Origin: Prado023 sp963700395
Lineage (GTDB): Bacteria; Actinomycetota; Actinomycetes; S36-B12; CAIYMF01
Direction of reading: 5' to 3'
DNA: 64,000 nt
NCBI GenBank assembly: GCA_963700395.1
Contig: CAVOXI010000001.1
Coordinates: 744,001 to 808,000 of the forward strand
Made by a program: the position numbers and the translations under genes. Positions 63,646 to 64,000 of this stretch are shown in pieces. The notes under the pieces are model-generated. The model saw nothing but the letters and a program-made list of their open reading frames with translations, was not told the DNA's origin and ran no database searches. Position 1 is the first letter of the stretch. Every line of letters begins with the position of its first letter.

Positions 63646-64000
63646 GAGCGGCCGCCCAGGACCTCGGCCAGCCGCTCGTCGAAGAACCCACCGGGCCACC
63701 CGTCGACCAGGTCGCCGTCGGCGTCGACCTCCAGGCGCCGCACGAACGCGTCCCCCGACTCGTCGAGGTCGACGTAGAGGATGGCGAGGTCCGCCGGGCG
63801 CAGCACCCCCTCGCGCACCCGGCGCAGGAGCCGCAGGACGAGGTGCTCCGAGTGCGTCTCGACCAGCAGCTGCGCGCGTCCGGAGATGACGGTGTCGATG
63901 AACAGGTCGCCGACCGCGGCCTGCAGCTTCGGGTGCAGGTGCACCTCGGGCTGCTCGATGAGGATCATCCCCGACTGGGTCAGCAGCGACTGCACGATGA
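63642..64000 (-). CDS. AAA/ABC-type ATPase, DUF3696/OLD-like, C-terminal part only
   Basis: The last 118 codons of a gene that starts beyond the window edge. GMILIEQPEVHLHPKLQAAV is the Walker B/D-loop of SMC/OLD-like ATPases, QLLVETHSEHLVLRLLRRV the H-loop, and the end VDGWPGGFFDERLAEVLGG is the W-P-x-G-F-F-D-E signature of DUF3696. Such ATPases are frequent in phage-defence and toxin-like operons, where they pair with an effector; the coupled downstream gene is the candidate partner. Confidence 0.82.
   Translation of the reverse strand, partial: IVQSLLTQSGMILIEQPEVHLHPKLQAAVGDLFIDTVISGRAQLLVETHSEHLVLRLLRRVREGVLRPADLAILYVDLDESGDAFVRRLEVDADGDLVDGWPGGFFDERLAEVLGGRS

Overview
The window is high-GC DNA with G/C-biased third codon positions. 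It reads as a chromosome segment of an Actinomycetota bacterium. Gene content and order from argS to glgE closely follow the Mycobacterium tuberculosis block Rv1292-Rv1327 as I remember it: argS, lysA, hom, thrC, thrB, rho, rpmE, prfA, prmC, sua5, wecA, atp operon, cobalamin adenosyltransferase, murA, nucS, epimerase, thiolase, thioredoxin, glgB, glgE. No phage, insertion sequence or CRISPR array was seen.

Layout. 1-10 kb is alpha-glucan and trehalose metabolism: a LacI-type regulator, glgE-glgB, a thioredoxin/TPR protein, treS-otsA-otsB. 10-16.4 kb and 23.9-31.5 kb carry acyl-CoA and B12 genes: icmA, meaB, thiolase, methylmalonyl/ethylmalonyl-CoA epimerase, crotonyl-CoA carboxylase/reductase, a double 3-hydroxyacyl-CoA dehydrogenase, ethylmalonyl-CoA mutase with its own dehydrogenase, and a PduO adenosyltransferase that makes the cofactor. 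Together they form a large part of the ethylmalonyl-CoA pathway. Between them (17.3-23 kb) is a four-gene signalling operon: hybrid histidine kinase, response regulator, receiver-cyclase and a PGM1-like ATP-grasp ligase. 29.5-56.6 kb is almost entirely minus-strand housekeeping: murA, F1Fo ATP synthase, wecA, glyA, sua5, prmC, prfA, rpmE, rho, threonine/lysine synthesis and argS. 56.9-64 kb is accessory: tRNA-Arg(CCG), a repeat-containing surface protein with a LAATG sorting signal, an M20 peptidase, a membrane-anchored trypsin-like protein without its histidine, and the start of an ATPase plus unknown-partner pair that looks defence-like.

Three points stand out. (1) A 20-bp site (19/20 identical) lies 42 and 43 nt upstream of ccr and of the hbd-ecm operon, in the same orientation, suggesting common control. 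(2) Thirteen genes have a TANNNT-like -10 box only 6-7 nt before the start codon, pointing to leaderless mRNAs; these boxes also fix several starts. (3) At least fourteen genes are broken by single-base indels, several in genes expected to be essential (murA, sua5). This looks like sequence error rather than decay, so those proteins are described after frame correction.
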